From positions 5,470-69,469 of the forward strand of contig CAKUDG010000018.1 in the NCBI GenBank assembly GCA_934644965.1: 64,000 bases of DNA. The letters run 5' to 3'. Shown here in pieces: positions 26,475 through 34,564 of the stretch. This stretch comes from an uncultured Victivallales bacterium (GTDB lineage Bacteria; Verrucomicrobiota; Lentisphaeria; Victivallales; UBA1829). Under the pieces are notes generated by a model, which saw only the letters and a list, made by a program, of their open reading frames with translations, had not been told where the DNA came from and made no database searches. Position numbers and translations under genes: made by a program. Each line of letters begins with the position of its first letter. Position 1 is the first letter of the stretch.

Positions 26475-27257
26475 GTGAAATTCCCTGTTCTGAAGCTGCA
26501 TGTGGGGAAGAAGCGTGTACGGATAGTGGAAGATCATCATCACGCTCTTCTTCCCTGGGCTTGGGAACGCAATGATGCGAAGAGAGCACTCCGCCTGTTG
26601 ACGCTGGATCATCATACGGATACGCTTCAAGCCTTTACACATTATGCGCAGTCACATGGGCTGGAGAATATTTTCTTTTCTGCGGATTTCCGTTCGGAGA
26701 AGGAAATCCGCGGTGTCTTGGGGAAAATGCGCCATGATGAACAGATTGACTTTGCGATCCGTTCCGGGATCGTTGACTCCGCGCTGCTGGTGACTCATGA
26801 GAATTTTTCCGTATTCGTCAATCCGCGGATTCGGATTCTTCATGAGCCGCCTTTTCGCGGAGGAGCGTCTTTGACTGATTTTTCTCGGAGCTCGGTTGAT
26901 TCAGTGTTTCCTGGGGAGTGTTTCCGGCCGTCACTTTCTGTTCTTTCCGCCTATTATGCCAAGGCGTTGGAGGATGATTTTTTTCTTTCGCTGTTTCATC
27001 AGGCGGGGATGGCAGATATTCCGGAGGCGGGTTTTTTGCTGGATGTGGATCTGGATTATTTCAAGACTCCGGAATCGCTTGAGCCGGAAAAAAGTTCAGT
27101 CTTTTATGAATTGATCCGGCGTTCCCGTGCAGTGACGATTTCACGGGAAAGAGACTGGGTGCGTCTTTTGAATCTGGATTTCGGGCGGATTGTTGATTAT
27201 GCGTATGCGGAAAAACGGATTCTGGAACATATTGAACGAGCTTGCAGCGCTTCCTGA
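26475..27257 (+). CDS. UPF0489-type arginase-fold protein
   Basis: 260 residues from GTG at 26475 (AAATT follows). The segments VEDHHHALLPW, TLDHHTDT and LDVDLDYF match the UPF0489 family; DHHTD and DVDLD resemble the two metal-binding signatures of the arginase/deacetylase fold (DAHxD and DxDxxD). A bacterial member, OspR, is a peptide arginase that converts Arg to ornithine in a ribosomal peptide. No precursor peptide or radical-SAM enzyme is visible here, so a housekeeping hydrolase role is as likely. It follows dapL by 90 bases and is followed by a hairpin terminator. Confidence 0.65.
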   Translation: MKFPVLKLHVGKKRVRIVEDHHHALLPWAWERNDAKRALRLLTLDHHTDTLQAFTHYAQSHGLENIFFSADFRSEKEIRGVLGKMRHDEQIDFAIRSGIVDSALLVTHENFSVFVNPRIRILHEPPFRGGASLTDFSRSSVDSVFPGECFRPSLSVLSAYYAKALEDDFFLSLFHQAGMADIPEAGFLLDVDLDYFKTPESLEPEKSSVFYELIRRSRAVTISRERDWVRLLNLDFGRIVDYAYAEKRILEHIERACSAS

Positions 27258-27275
27258 CGAATTGAAAGAATGAAC

Positions 27276-27562
27276 TTGCGAAGCAACAAAATAAGAATTT
27301 GCGAAGCAAGAAGATACGGGAAAATGCGGTTAGCATTTTTTTCACGAGGTCAAGGTCCGTGACCTCGTCGCGCTCCAGCGGCGAGACGCTGACCCGCTGA
27401 CCGTGCGGAGCACGAAATCTTAAAAAAATAAAAAAGCATGAGGGCTGCTCGCCCTCATACTCCCCGGCAGGGCTGCATTCCCTGCACCCGTCAGGCTGCG
27501 CCTGCCGTATTTTTTATTTTTTTATTTTTTCTTAAAAGCATGAGGGCTGCTCGCCCTCATGC
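27276..27562. repeat. Dense array of hairpins with two direct repeats
   Basis: Successive inverted repeats: TTGC/GCAA twice (27276-27286 and 27299-27309), a terminator (27321-27342), ACGAGGTCA/TGACCTCGT (27344-27368), CAGCG/CGCTG (27376-27391), CGTGC/GCACG (27402-27414), ATGAGGGC/GCCCTCAT (27438-27458), GCAGGG/CCCTGC (27467-27485), CAGGC/GCCTG (27492-27504) followed by T-rich sequence, then GCATGAGGGC/GCCCTCATGC (27538-27562). A 27-base segment containing the ATGAGGGC hairpin is identical at 27432-27458 and 27534-27560. No coding frame is credible. Confidence 0.85.
27321..27342 (+). terminator. Terminator of the UPF0489 gene
   Basis: AAAATGC, GGTTA, GCATTTT, then TTT. It sits 64 bases after the stop codon. 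Confidence 0.75.
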
Positions 27563-27615
27563 ACCTCGGCTCCCGCTGTATCTCCTGCACCCGGGAGGCG
27601 CTGTCTGCCGAGTCT

Positions 27616-29067
27616 TCAGAGACTGTGGCGGATGGTTTTCCCGCTTGCAGTCCGGGGAATGACATCCACTTTCCTGAATCTGACAGGGATTTTCCAGCCG
27701 GGAAGACGGGTGGAAGCAAAAGTCCGGATCCGATTCTCCCAATCCTCCGAGACAAGAGTTCCGGAAAGAACGACATCCGCAGAAGGAACCTCCCCAAAAC
27801 CCTCCATGGGAAACGCATAAACCCGAACATCGGAAATTCCGGGACAGCCCAGAAGAACTTCCTCCACTTCATACGGGAAGATCTTCATGCCGGAAAAATT
27901 GATGATGTCTTTGGTTCTGCCTTCGATGAAGAGGAAGCCTTCACGATCCAGATGCCCCGTGTCTCCCGTGTCAAACCAGCCGTCCGGACAGAGCTCTTCC
28001 CTCGTTTGAAAAGGGACAAGGTAGGCATCGAAAAAACCGGGTCCCGCAAGGAGGATCCGCCCCGTTCCCCGTTCGTCCGCATCCGCAATGCGGAGGCGAT
28101 AGGCCTTCTGGAGACGTCCCACGGACTGCATTTTCTCCCGTTCATCCGAAACGTTGACACAGGGCAGGCCCACTTCAATAATTCCATAGGCCTGTGTCAG
28201 AGGCAGAGAAAATTTTTCCCGGAAGGCATCGGCAAGCGTCGTCTCGAGTTTCATTGCAGTTGAAAAGGCCCGTCGGACCGTACGGAGATCCTCCTGTCGG
28301 AAATCCGGGGAATGGCACATCAGAAGATAATGATAGGGGGTCGCGTAAAGCATGGAAATCTTCTGAGAGCGAAAGGCCTTGAACATTTCCGTCTCCGTCG
28401 GTTTTCCGCAGATGACAATTTGAGCCCCGCGCCTCAGAAAAAGCAGAATCGTGACGACAAAGTGAAACGCCATATCCAGAACCCACAGCACGCTTTCCCC
28501 GCGGCGGACATCCAGTTCCGTACAGGCGGAAGTCCGTTCCAGGACAGAGTGATGTGAAAGCACAACCCCTTTGCTCCTGCCCGTCGTCCCCGAGGAAAAA
28601 CGGATGAAGGCCGCCTGCTTTCCTTCGGGTAACGGAACCGGCCGGACAGTTTCATCCAGAAGACTCAGAAAAATCTCCGGTCTGCCCGGAAACGGGAATG
28701 ATTTTCCGGTTCCGAAACGCTCCTCCGGGTGCGCGTCTTCTCCGCAGAAACGCCGGTCGGCGATCAGAAGATTGACTCCTGTCAGTTTAAGAAGCTCTTT
28801 CCGCTCCGGTTCCGCAGAACGGGAGGAAACCGGAATCATAATCGCATCCATCGCCAGCACCGCGAGGCTGAAGGCAATACAGTCAAAAGAATCCTCCATC
28901 AGGACGGCGATTCTCGAGTGTTTCCGCGCACCGTGGGCTTTCAGAAGCGGGACAAGTTCCCCGACCGTGCGGAAAAGTTCCGGATAAGTCCAGGAACGTT
29001 CCCCCTCAATGACCGCCGTTCCCTCATATCCTCGGTTTTCCTCGACAATTTTCTCATAAATATTCAT
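27616..29067 (-). CDS. AMP-dependent acyl/aryl ligase of the acyl cluster
   Basis: 483 residues, ANL superfamily. P-loop RFSSGTTGRSKGVVL, the core TQAYGIIEVG, WFDTGDTGHLDREGF, GRTKDIINFSGMKIFPYEVEE hinge and the C-terminal catalytic Lys in TASGKTIRHSL are all intact. It should activate a carboxylic acid as an adenylate and pass it to CoA or to the ACP encoded upstream in the same operon. The acid is unknown; fatty or aromatic acids are both possible. The ATG lies next to the stop codon of the acyltransferase gene, so translation is coupled. Confidence 0.85.
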   Translation of the reverse strand: MNIYEKIVEENRGYEGTAVIEGERSWTYPELFRTVGELVPLLKAHGARKHSRIAVLMEDSFDCIAFSLAVLAMDAIMIPVSSRSAEPERKELLKLTGVNLLIADRRFCGEDAHPEERFGTGKSFPFPGRPEIFLSLLDETVRPVPLPEGKQAAFIRFSSGTTGRSKGVVLSHHSVLERTSACTELDVRRGESVLWVLDMAFHFVVTILLFLRRGAQIVICGKPTETEMFKAFRSQKISMLYATPYHYLLMCHSPDFRQEDLRTVRRAFSTAMKLETTLADAFREKFSLPLTQAYGIIEVGLPCVNVSDEREKMQSVGRLQKAYRLRIADADERGTGRILLAGPGFFDAYLVPFQTREELCPDGWFDTGDTGHLDREGFLFIEGRTKDIINFSGMKIFPYEVEEVLLGCPGISDVRVYAFPMEGFGEVPSADVVLSGTLVSEDWENRIRTFASTRLPGWKIPVRFRKVDVIPRTASGKTIRHSL

Positions 29068-29068
29068 T

Positions 29069-30427
29069 TCAATGAGCCTCCCTTCCGGTGAGTTCAGAGT
29101 TCAGTAAGAGCACAATTCTGTTGAGATCGTTCTCCTCCAGCGCTCCCTCCCTGCAGGAAATCACGCAGTTCATCCGCCCGTGAAACTGATTGAAGAAGAA
29201 TCCGACACCCGGCTCGGGCGGCATCAGCGGCATGTGAAAGAGATTGACCACTCCGTTCCCCAGAAATTCAGGTGTTTCCAGAACCGTTCCAGGAAGATGG
29301 GAAAACATGAAACTGCCCGTGAACACCTTCCCGAACGCGTTCCGGAAAATCGTTTCCAGAAGCGGGTAGGGGGCAATCCTTGCAAGATAAGCCGCGTTGC
29401 GGAAGGCCAGAGGAAGACGTTCCGCATTGGCTTCATACAGAGCTTCCCGGATCCGCGGCAGAGGATCATTCAGATTTTCCCGCGGAATCAGCAGAGGAAG
29501 AAGCGACCATTGATTGAAGAAAATGCTGTGCCGGGGAATTTCCTCCGTTCCCCGCATGTCACAGGACATGTAGGCAAGGAGATTGCCGCTCTTCTCCTCA
29601 TCATGACCGTTCCCGGCGTCCGCCGTTTTCGTCTTCCTTTTCCTCCTGTGATGATGGCTGTCCAGCACGGCCGCCATGCTGCGCGCGGCCGCCGAAAGCA
29701 GAAACGCCGTCAGCATGAACGGACCCGCCTTCCGTTCGGAAAGAGAAGCAATCCCCGCGCTCTCCTCCGGAGTCCAGGAAAGAAGCCGGAAACGGGCCGC
29801 GGCCGTCGGATGAGGCGTGAACGGATGAGAAAGGGGGCCGGAACGTTTGATGGAAAGGAGTTTTCTGTTCACCTGCCTGCCGGCGTGGAACTGACGCGTC
29901 CAGTCGTGGAGCATCGGAGTCCGCTGGAACGGAGTTTCTCCGATCGCGGATTCATCCGAACGGCTCAGGGCGCGGAGGAGATATTCCGCGCCGAGTCCGT
30001 CGAAAAGCTGATGACTGAATTTGAAGACGGCATAGGATACACTGCTCTTTTCAAAAAGTTTCAGTTCCAGATGATCGCCGGGGGGCAGGGGGGCATTCGC
30101 AAATACATTCAGAGCATCCTGAAAGTCCGCATGTTCCCCGAGAGATTCAAAGGTGATGCGGATTTTGGAATCCGCACCATGTCGGCGCTTTTCCTCCCAA
30201 TATGGTGCAAGATTCAGCGCATGGCGTCTCATCCGTCCGGAAAGAAGGGCAGCGCACGGCGCAAGCAGCCGGGTTAGGTGTGGAATGTTCGCCGCATGAA
30301 ATTTTTCCCTGTTCTCCAGAACCACCAGAAAATGATTGCCCCTTCCAGGGGTGAGGCGGCAGAGATGGTTCAGCAGACCCGCCATATAATCGAAGGAGTT
30401 GAGATAAATCCGTCCGTGCCGTTTCAT
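29069..30427 (-). CDS. Condensation/WS-DGAT-like acyltransferase of the acyl cluster
   Basis: 452 residues. FSHQLFDGLGAEYLL (His139 to Gly144) is the HHxxxDG-type active-site motif of the chloramphenicol acetyltransferase/condensation superfamily, in the HxxxDG form; the second conserved region appears as MLTAFLLSAAARSM. It therefore probably transfers an acyl chain from the ACP or CoA to an alcohol or amine. The length matches alcohol acyltransferases and stand-alone condensation domains. A His/Arg/Lys-rich insertion (about residues 260-275) is odd. It is preceded by a 142-base gap to the ACP gene and abuts the ligase gene. Confidence 0.7.
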   Translation of the reverse strand: MKRHGRIYLNSFDYMAGLLNHLCRLTPGRGNHFLVVLENREKFHAANIPHLTRLLAPCAALLSGRMRRHALNLAPYWEEKRRHGADSKIRITFESLGEHADFQDALNVFANAPLPPGDHLELKLFEKSSVSYAVFKFSHQLFDGLGAEYLLRALSRSDESAIGETPFQRTPMLHDWTRQFHAGRQVNRKLLSIKRSGPLSHPFTPHPTAAARFRLLSWTPEESAGIASLSERKAGPFMLTAFLLSAAARSMAAVLDSHHHRRKRKTKTADAGNGHDEEKSGNLLAYMSCDMRGTEEIPRHSIFFNQWSLLPLLIPRENLNDPLPRIREALYEANAERLPLAFRNAAYLARIAPYPLLETIFRNAFGKVFTGSFMFSHLPGTVLETPEFLGNGVVNLFHMPLMPPEPGVGFFFNQFHGRMNCVISCREGALEENDLNRIVLLLNSELTGREAH

Positions 30428-30569
30428 GAACCGTCGTTTCCCATAGTTTTTTTTCTGTGGATTCTGGATTCATCCATCCGCGGGATATGATGATTCCCGG
30501 GAGGAGGGGAGTGAATGCGCAAAGAGAATAAAGTTCCCTCTTTTTCCCCCCCGCGGGGGGATTCCGTTT

Positions 30570-30830
30570 TCAGTTCGCCAGATGATTCCGGATGGATTCC
30601 GCCAGGGCCCGGATGGATTTCACGTCCGACGCATGGATTCCAGCCTTGAGCAGATGGATCCCCCAGTTTTTCTCCACGGAGAGAAGCAGTTCCATGAAGC
30701 CCATGGAATTGACTCCGTTTGAATAGAGGGATTGATCTGGATCGAGGTCCTGTTCATTTTTTCCGGAGATCCGTGCGATTTCGGAAGTCAGTTTTTTTTC
30801 GATGGATTCCAGAGAGAGGTCTTCAGACAT
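30570..30830 (-). CDS. Acyl carrier protein of the acyl cluster
   Basis: 86 residues from the ATG at 30830; a longer frame to 30947 lies within the neighbouring gene. Four-helix carrier protein with the prosthetic group Ser42 in GVNSMGFMELLLSVEKNWGI (canonical DSL replaced by NSM). LDPDQSLYSNG precedes it as in ACPs. It overlaps the end of the chain-length-factor-like gene by 8 bases. The cluster-specific ACP implies that intermediates are kept apart from the housekeeping fatty acid pool. Confidence 0.88.
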   Translation of the reverse strand: MSEDLSLESIEKKLTSEIARISGKNEQDLDPDQSLYSNGVNSMGFMELLLSVEKNWGIHLLKAGIHASDVKSIRALAESIRNHLAN

Positions 30831-31497
30831 AAGTGTTGAGTCTCCTTTCCGTGACAGGGATGAAGTCTTTGTAAAAAGCGGGCGGGAAGATCTGCTGTTC
30901 ATTTTCCGGCTGTCCTTTTGCCAGAAGAAAAGCCGCGGCTCCTTCAATTTCCTTTTCTTCTTCTTCCTCCGCAGGGAGGCTGCCGGGTCCGGCCACTGGC
31001 TTTTCCCTTCGGAGGATCCTGCTGGCGGCTTCCGAAAAAACCGCCTTTTCGGAAATGACGGCGTAGATCAGAAGAGGGCAGAAATCCGACTCCAGAAGCA
31101 CTTCCGCCGTTTTCAGCGACGATTCGCAGAGATTCCGGAACCCTGCCACACTGTAGGACGGCCCCCGCAAAGCAAAGAACGCCGCCGCATACGAGGCCGC
31201 CGCATTGTAAACCGAATGAGAAAAAGTCGCCGGCAGGACCTGGTCCTCCGGATAGTCCAGCATATCGTTCAGGAATTTCACTCCCGTATTCTGCGGCCCG
31301 AAGGCGGTGGCGGTGAGAAGTCCCGTTCCTGGAGGCAGCTCCTGAGAAACGATTCCGGCGTTTTCCAATGCCGAGCCGATGGCCGAAATGAGGAAAAGAG
31401 TGGACTTGTCCGCCCGTTTCAGAGCGGGATTGCGCCGGAGATCTTTCCAATGATCCTGTTCCGCCGCATTCAGGAAAGCCGATGCGAGAAGTTTCAT
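30823..31497 (-). CDS. Ketosynthase-like chain-length-factor-type protein, apparently inactive
   Basis: 224 residues, about the N-terminal half of a ketosynthase. It resembles the short beta-ketoacyl-synthase-like proteins found in aryl polyene clusters. Where the partner ketosynthase has GPALCISNACASG, this protein has GPSYSVAGFRNLC, so the catalytic Cys position reads Arg. The two active-site His motifs are absent because the C-terminal half is missing. A Glu-rich stretch (EEEEEKE) lies at about residue 180. It probably pairs with the adjacent ketosynthase to set chain length. Seven bases separate it from that gene. Confidence 0.72.
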   Translation of the reverse strand: MKLLASAFLNAAEQDHWKDLRRNPALKRADKSTLFLISAIGSALENAGIVSQELPPGTGLLTATAFGPQNTGVKFLNDMLDYPEDQVLPATFSHSVYNAAASYAAAFFALRGPSYSVAGFRNLCESSLKTAEVLLESDFCPLLIYAVISEKAVFSEAASRILRREKPVAGPGSLPAEEEEEKEIEGAAAFLLAKGQPENEQQIFPPAFYKDFIPVTERRLNTYV

Positions 31498-31504
31498 CAG
31501 CGGA

Positions 31505-32749
31505 TCATCTCCTTTCCGCGATCAGAGCCGCATTGGATCCGCCGAAGGCCAGCGAATCGGAGAGGGCAAAACGTTGATGACGAATCAGGGCGGGTTCCGT
31601 CTGGGGCGGGCGGAGGATGTCCTCGGGCTTTTCCCGGAAACCGTAACTGGGGGGAATTCTTCCGTCCTTGAGCAGGAGAACCGTGAAAATGAATTCAATG
31701 GCTCCGGCTGCTCCGAGTGTATGTCCGGTCAGAGCCTTGGTGGAAAAATAAGGCGTGTCCGGACCGAAGAAATGGTCAATGGCATTGGCTTCGCAGGAAT
31801 CGTTGGCGGGAGTGCCGGTGCCGTGTGCGTTGATGAATGCGATGTCCCGGGCATTATGAATTCCCGCCATTTTCATGGCGCCGCCGAATGCCCGGAGAAG
31901 TCCGTCGGCATCGGGACGCGGACGGGTGATGTGATAGGCATCCGCTGAATTTCCATACCCGCTCAGGAAAAATTCGGGCTTTTTCCCGCGTTTCCGGGCG
32001 GATTCGGCCGACTCCAGGATCACGACGCCCGCGGCTTCACCGAGATTCAAGCCTTTCCGGTGTTTGTCAAAGGGCCTGCAAGGTTCGTCCGAATCGACTC
32101 CGAGGGCGTGGAAGCCGGCGATGGGGACGCGGTCGAGAGCATCCGTACCCCCTGCGATGACCAGATCGCAAAGTCCGCTCCGGATCCATAATCCTGCAAT
32201 TCCGAGTGCATCACTTCCGGAGGCGCAGGCATTGGATATGCAGAGTGCGGGTCCGTTCAGGGCAAGTCCTTCGCGGAGGAGTTCCGCAGGATTTCCCCGC
32301 AGATAGTTTTTCATGGGATTCGGATGCGAAAAGTCGCCGTTCCGAATCCGCGCATAATACTCAAGATCGTTCAGCTGGCATCCGACTGTGGTGCCGATGC
32401 AGACTCCGGTCCGGCGGCAGCGGAGTTCGGACAGGGAGAGATCCGCCTCCAGCAGGGCTTCCTCCAGCGCATGAAGCAGAAGCTCCATGCTTCTAGTCAG
32501 GTCTGCGGCATTTTTCCCCCCGCCCGGATGTTTCAGGGAGGAAAGGAGTCCGGGTGCTCCTGCTGTCCGGAACGGGGGAAGTTCAAAGAGGGGGATGTTC
32601 AGTGTGGTGCCTGTCCTGGGCCCCGGCAGTGCGGGATGGGAAGAGTCCGGCTGAAAAAGATGAAGAAGTGTTTCGGCGCATCCATCCCCGGCACAGGAAA
32701 GGACTCCCATTCCTCCGACTGCCGCATCAGAGATGTTTTCTGATTTCAT
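31505..32749 (-). CDS. Beta-ketoacyl-ACP synthase II-type ketosynthase of the acyl cluster
   Basis: 414 residues. The catalytic triad is intact: Cys175 in NACASGSD, His in NAHGTGTPAND, His in TGHTLGAAGAIEF. GTTVGCQLNDLEYY and RPFDKHRKGLNLGEAAGVV are family segments. It performs decarboxylative Claisen condensation of malonyl-ACP with an acyl-thioester. As the first gene of a five-gene leftward operon lacking ketoreductase and dehydratase, it either makes poly-beta-keto or short products, or borrows reductive enzymes from fatty acid synthesis. FabF of primary metabolism is an alternative but the neighbours argue otherwise. Confidence 0.85.
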   Translation of the reverse strand: MKSENISDAAVGGMGVLSCAGDGCAETLLHLFQPDSSHPALPGPRTGTTLNIPLFELPPFRTAGAPGLLSSLKHPGGGKNAADLTRSMELLLHALEEALLEADLSLSELRCRRTGVCIGTTVGCQLNDLEYYARIRNGDFSHPNPMKNYLRGNPAELLREGLALNGPALCISNACASGSDALGIAGLWIRSGLCDLVIAGGTDALDRVPIAGFHALGVDSDEPCRPFDKHRKGLNLGEAAGVVILESAESARKRGKKPEFFLSGYGNSADAYHITRPRPDADGLLRAFGGAMKMAGIHNARDIAFINAHGTGTPANDSCEANAIDHFFGPDTPYFSTKALTGHTLGAAGAIEFIFTVLLLKDGRIPPSYGFREKPEDILRPPQTEPALIRHQRFALSDSLAFGGSNAALIAERR

Positions 32750-33085
32750 ATTTTTCTGTCCGTTCCCCTGGCCTTGGTCGTCCGCGGACGCTGATCATGA
32801 AAAAATCATGAATCAGGAAAGTTTCTGTTCACATCACAGGGGGAAAAGGCCTTGTCCGGATCTATCCGCGTGCTCCATCCCCGTTTTTTCCTGGGGGAGG
32901 AGATCCCCCGGGATCGAATCATATCATAGCACAGGAAAGGTCGTTTTTCAACGCATGGGAATAAGCAAACGGGTTTTTTCAGGAATTTATGCTGGAGACT
33001 TTGTTGAAAAAACGCAAAATTATTTTACATTAAAACGATATTTGACTGAGCCTGCCGGAGAAACTGGGTAACGTAATGAGACAAT
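32750..33085. other. Intergenic region between acyl cluster and sugar ABC operon
   Basis: About 335 bases between divergent operons. AT-rich near 33000, where the promoter of the ABC operon lies. I did not find a clear promoter for the acyl cluster. Confidence 0.5.
33004..33031 (+). promoter_or_regulatory. Promoter of the sugar ABC operon
   Basis: TTGAAA at 33004-33009, 16-base spacer, TACATT at 33026-33031, 54 bases before the start codon. Confidence 0.55.
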
Positions 33086-34564
33086 ATGGGTAGTACACCG
33101 GAAATACTTTTGGAAATATCGGATCTGACGAAGTCTTACGGCCCCGTCAAAGTTCTGAGCGGAATCAACCTGACCATGCCGAAAGGGGAGATTCTCGGTC
33201 TTGCCGGAGAAAACGGAGCGGGGAAGTCCACACTTGCCAAGTGCATCGCGGGCCGGACTCCGGTCAGTTCCGGGGGAGTGCGTTTTCTGGTTCCCCATGC
33301 CACCGTCTACACGGTGCCACAGGAGTTCAATCTGATTCCGGAACTTGCGGTGTATGAGAATATTTTTCTGGGGCGGGAGCTTTCGCGTTTCGGATTCCTG
33401 GTGAAGAAGGATATGATTGAGACCTCCCGCTGTCTGCTGAAGCGTTTGAGAAGCGCTGTGGATCCACTGACTCCCGTTTCGGAATTGAGCGTGGCGGAAA
33501 AACAGATGGTGGAAATCGCCAAGGCCTTTTTGAGAGACTGTTCGCTCCTGATCATGGATGAACCCACCACCGTTCTGAACAGCCGTGAAACCGCATTGCT
33601 TTTTGAAAACATGGAAAAATTCCGCGCCGGCGGCGGATCCGTTCTTTATATTTCCCATAAGCTGGAGGAGGTCCGGAATATCTGCGACCGCATTGCGGTG
33701 CTTCGTGACGGCCGTCTGGTCTCCTGCACAGCGGCGAAACAGCTTTCCGCCGCAGAAATCGCCGAACGGATGGTCGGACGGGAGCTGACACGCATTTTTC
33801 CGGAAAAGGCCGTCGTCCCCCCCGATGCTCCGGACGCCTTGAAAGTGGAGCATCTTTCTTCCGGAAAGGAAGTGCGCGATGTTTCATTCACGCTGAAGAA
33901 GGGCGAAATCCTGGGGATTGCCGGTCTTGCGGGGGCGGGACGCACCGAACTGGCCGAGGCTCTCTGCGGTCTGCGTCGGACCAGTCCGGAGACAGTTATC
34001 TGCGTCTTCGGTGAAAAGCTGCGTTTCCGGAAGCCAGCCGACGCCTTGAAAGCGGGACTTTCCTATCTTTCGGAAGATCGCCAGGGCACGGCAGTGCAGA
34101 CGGCCTTTTCCGTAGCGGAGAACGTGACTCTTTCCTCCCTGAAGCAGTACTGCCGTTTTTCCCTTGTGAACCGTTCCGCCGTGAGATCGGCGGCGGAAAA
34201 ATATATCGCCCGTTTCCGGATCCGCGCGGAATCGCCGGATACGCCGCTGACGAGTCTCAGCGGAGGCAATCAGCAGAAGGTGGCCATCGCGAAAGGGCTG
34301 GATACGGGGCCGCGGATTTTTATTTTTGACGAGCCCACCCGCGGGGTGGATGTCGGTGCGCGCGGGGAAATTTATGAATTCATTCATGAACTGTCCACAG
34401 AGGGCATTTCATGTCTGCTGATTTCTTCGGATCTGGAGGAAGTGATCGGCAACTGCGGGCGCGTGCTTGTCATGCGCGGCGGGGAACTCGCCGGGGAACT
34501 CTCCGGAGAGCATGTGAATGAAAAGGAAATCATGTACCTTGCAACAGGAGTGGAAGAAGAATGA
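33086..34564 (+). CDS. Sugar ABC transporter ATP-binding protein (RbsA/MglA type)
   Basis: 492 residues with two ABC domains in tandem, the CUT2-type arrangement. Domain 1: Walker A GENGAGKST, signature LSVAEKQMVEIA, Walker B LLIMDEPTT. Domain 2: degenerate Walker A GLAGAGRTE, intact signature LSGGNQQKVAIA and Walker B IFIFDEPTRG. This asymmetry is normal in the family. It powers uptake of a pentose, hexose or related ligand. It overlaps the permease gene by 4 bases. Confidence 0.93.
   Translation: MGSTPEILLEISDLTKSYGPVKVLSGINLTMPKGEILGLAGENGAGKSTLAKCIAGRTPVSSGGVRFLVPHATVYTVPQEFNLIPELAVYENIFLGRELSRFGFLVKKDMIETSRCLLKRLRSAVDPLTPVSELSVAEKQMVEIAKAFLRDCSLLIMDEPTTVLNSRETALLFENMEKFRAGGGSVLYISHKLEEVRNICDRIAVLRDGRLVSCTAAKQLSAAEIAERMVGRELTRIFPEKAVVPPDAPDALKVEHLSSGKEVRDVSFTLKKGEILGIAGLAGAGRTELAEALCGLRRTSPETVICVFGEKLRFRKPADALKAGLSYLSEDRQGTAVQTAFSVAENVTLSSLKQYCRFSLVNRSAVRSAAEKYIARFRIRAESPDTPLTSLSGGNQQKVAIAKGLDTGPRIFIFDEPTRGVDVGARGEIYEFIHELSTEGISCLLISSDLEEVIGNCGRVLVMRGGELAGELSGEHVNEKEIMYLATGVEEE

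Noticed and set aside
27432..27560. CRISPR array from the repeated 27-base segment
   Set aside because: Only two copies with a 75-base interval that itself folds into hairpins; no cas genes.
27438..27662. 74-codon frame with repeated MRAARPHxPR
   Set aside because: It is a translation of the duplicated hairpin elements, not a gene.
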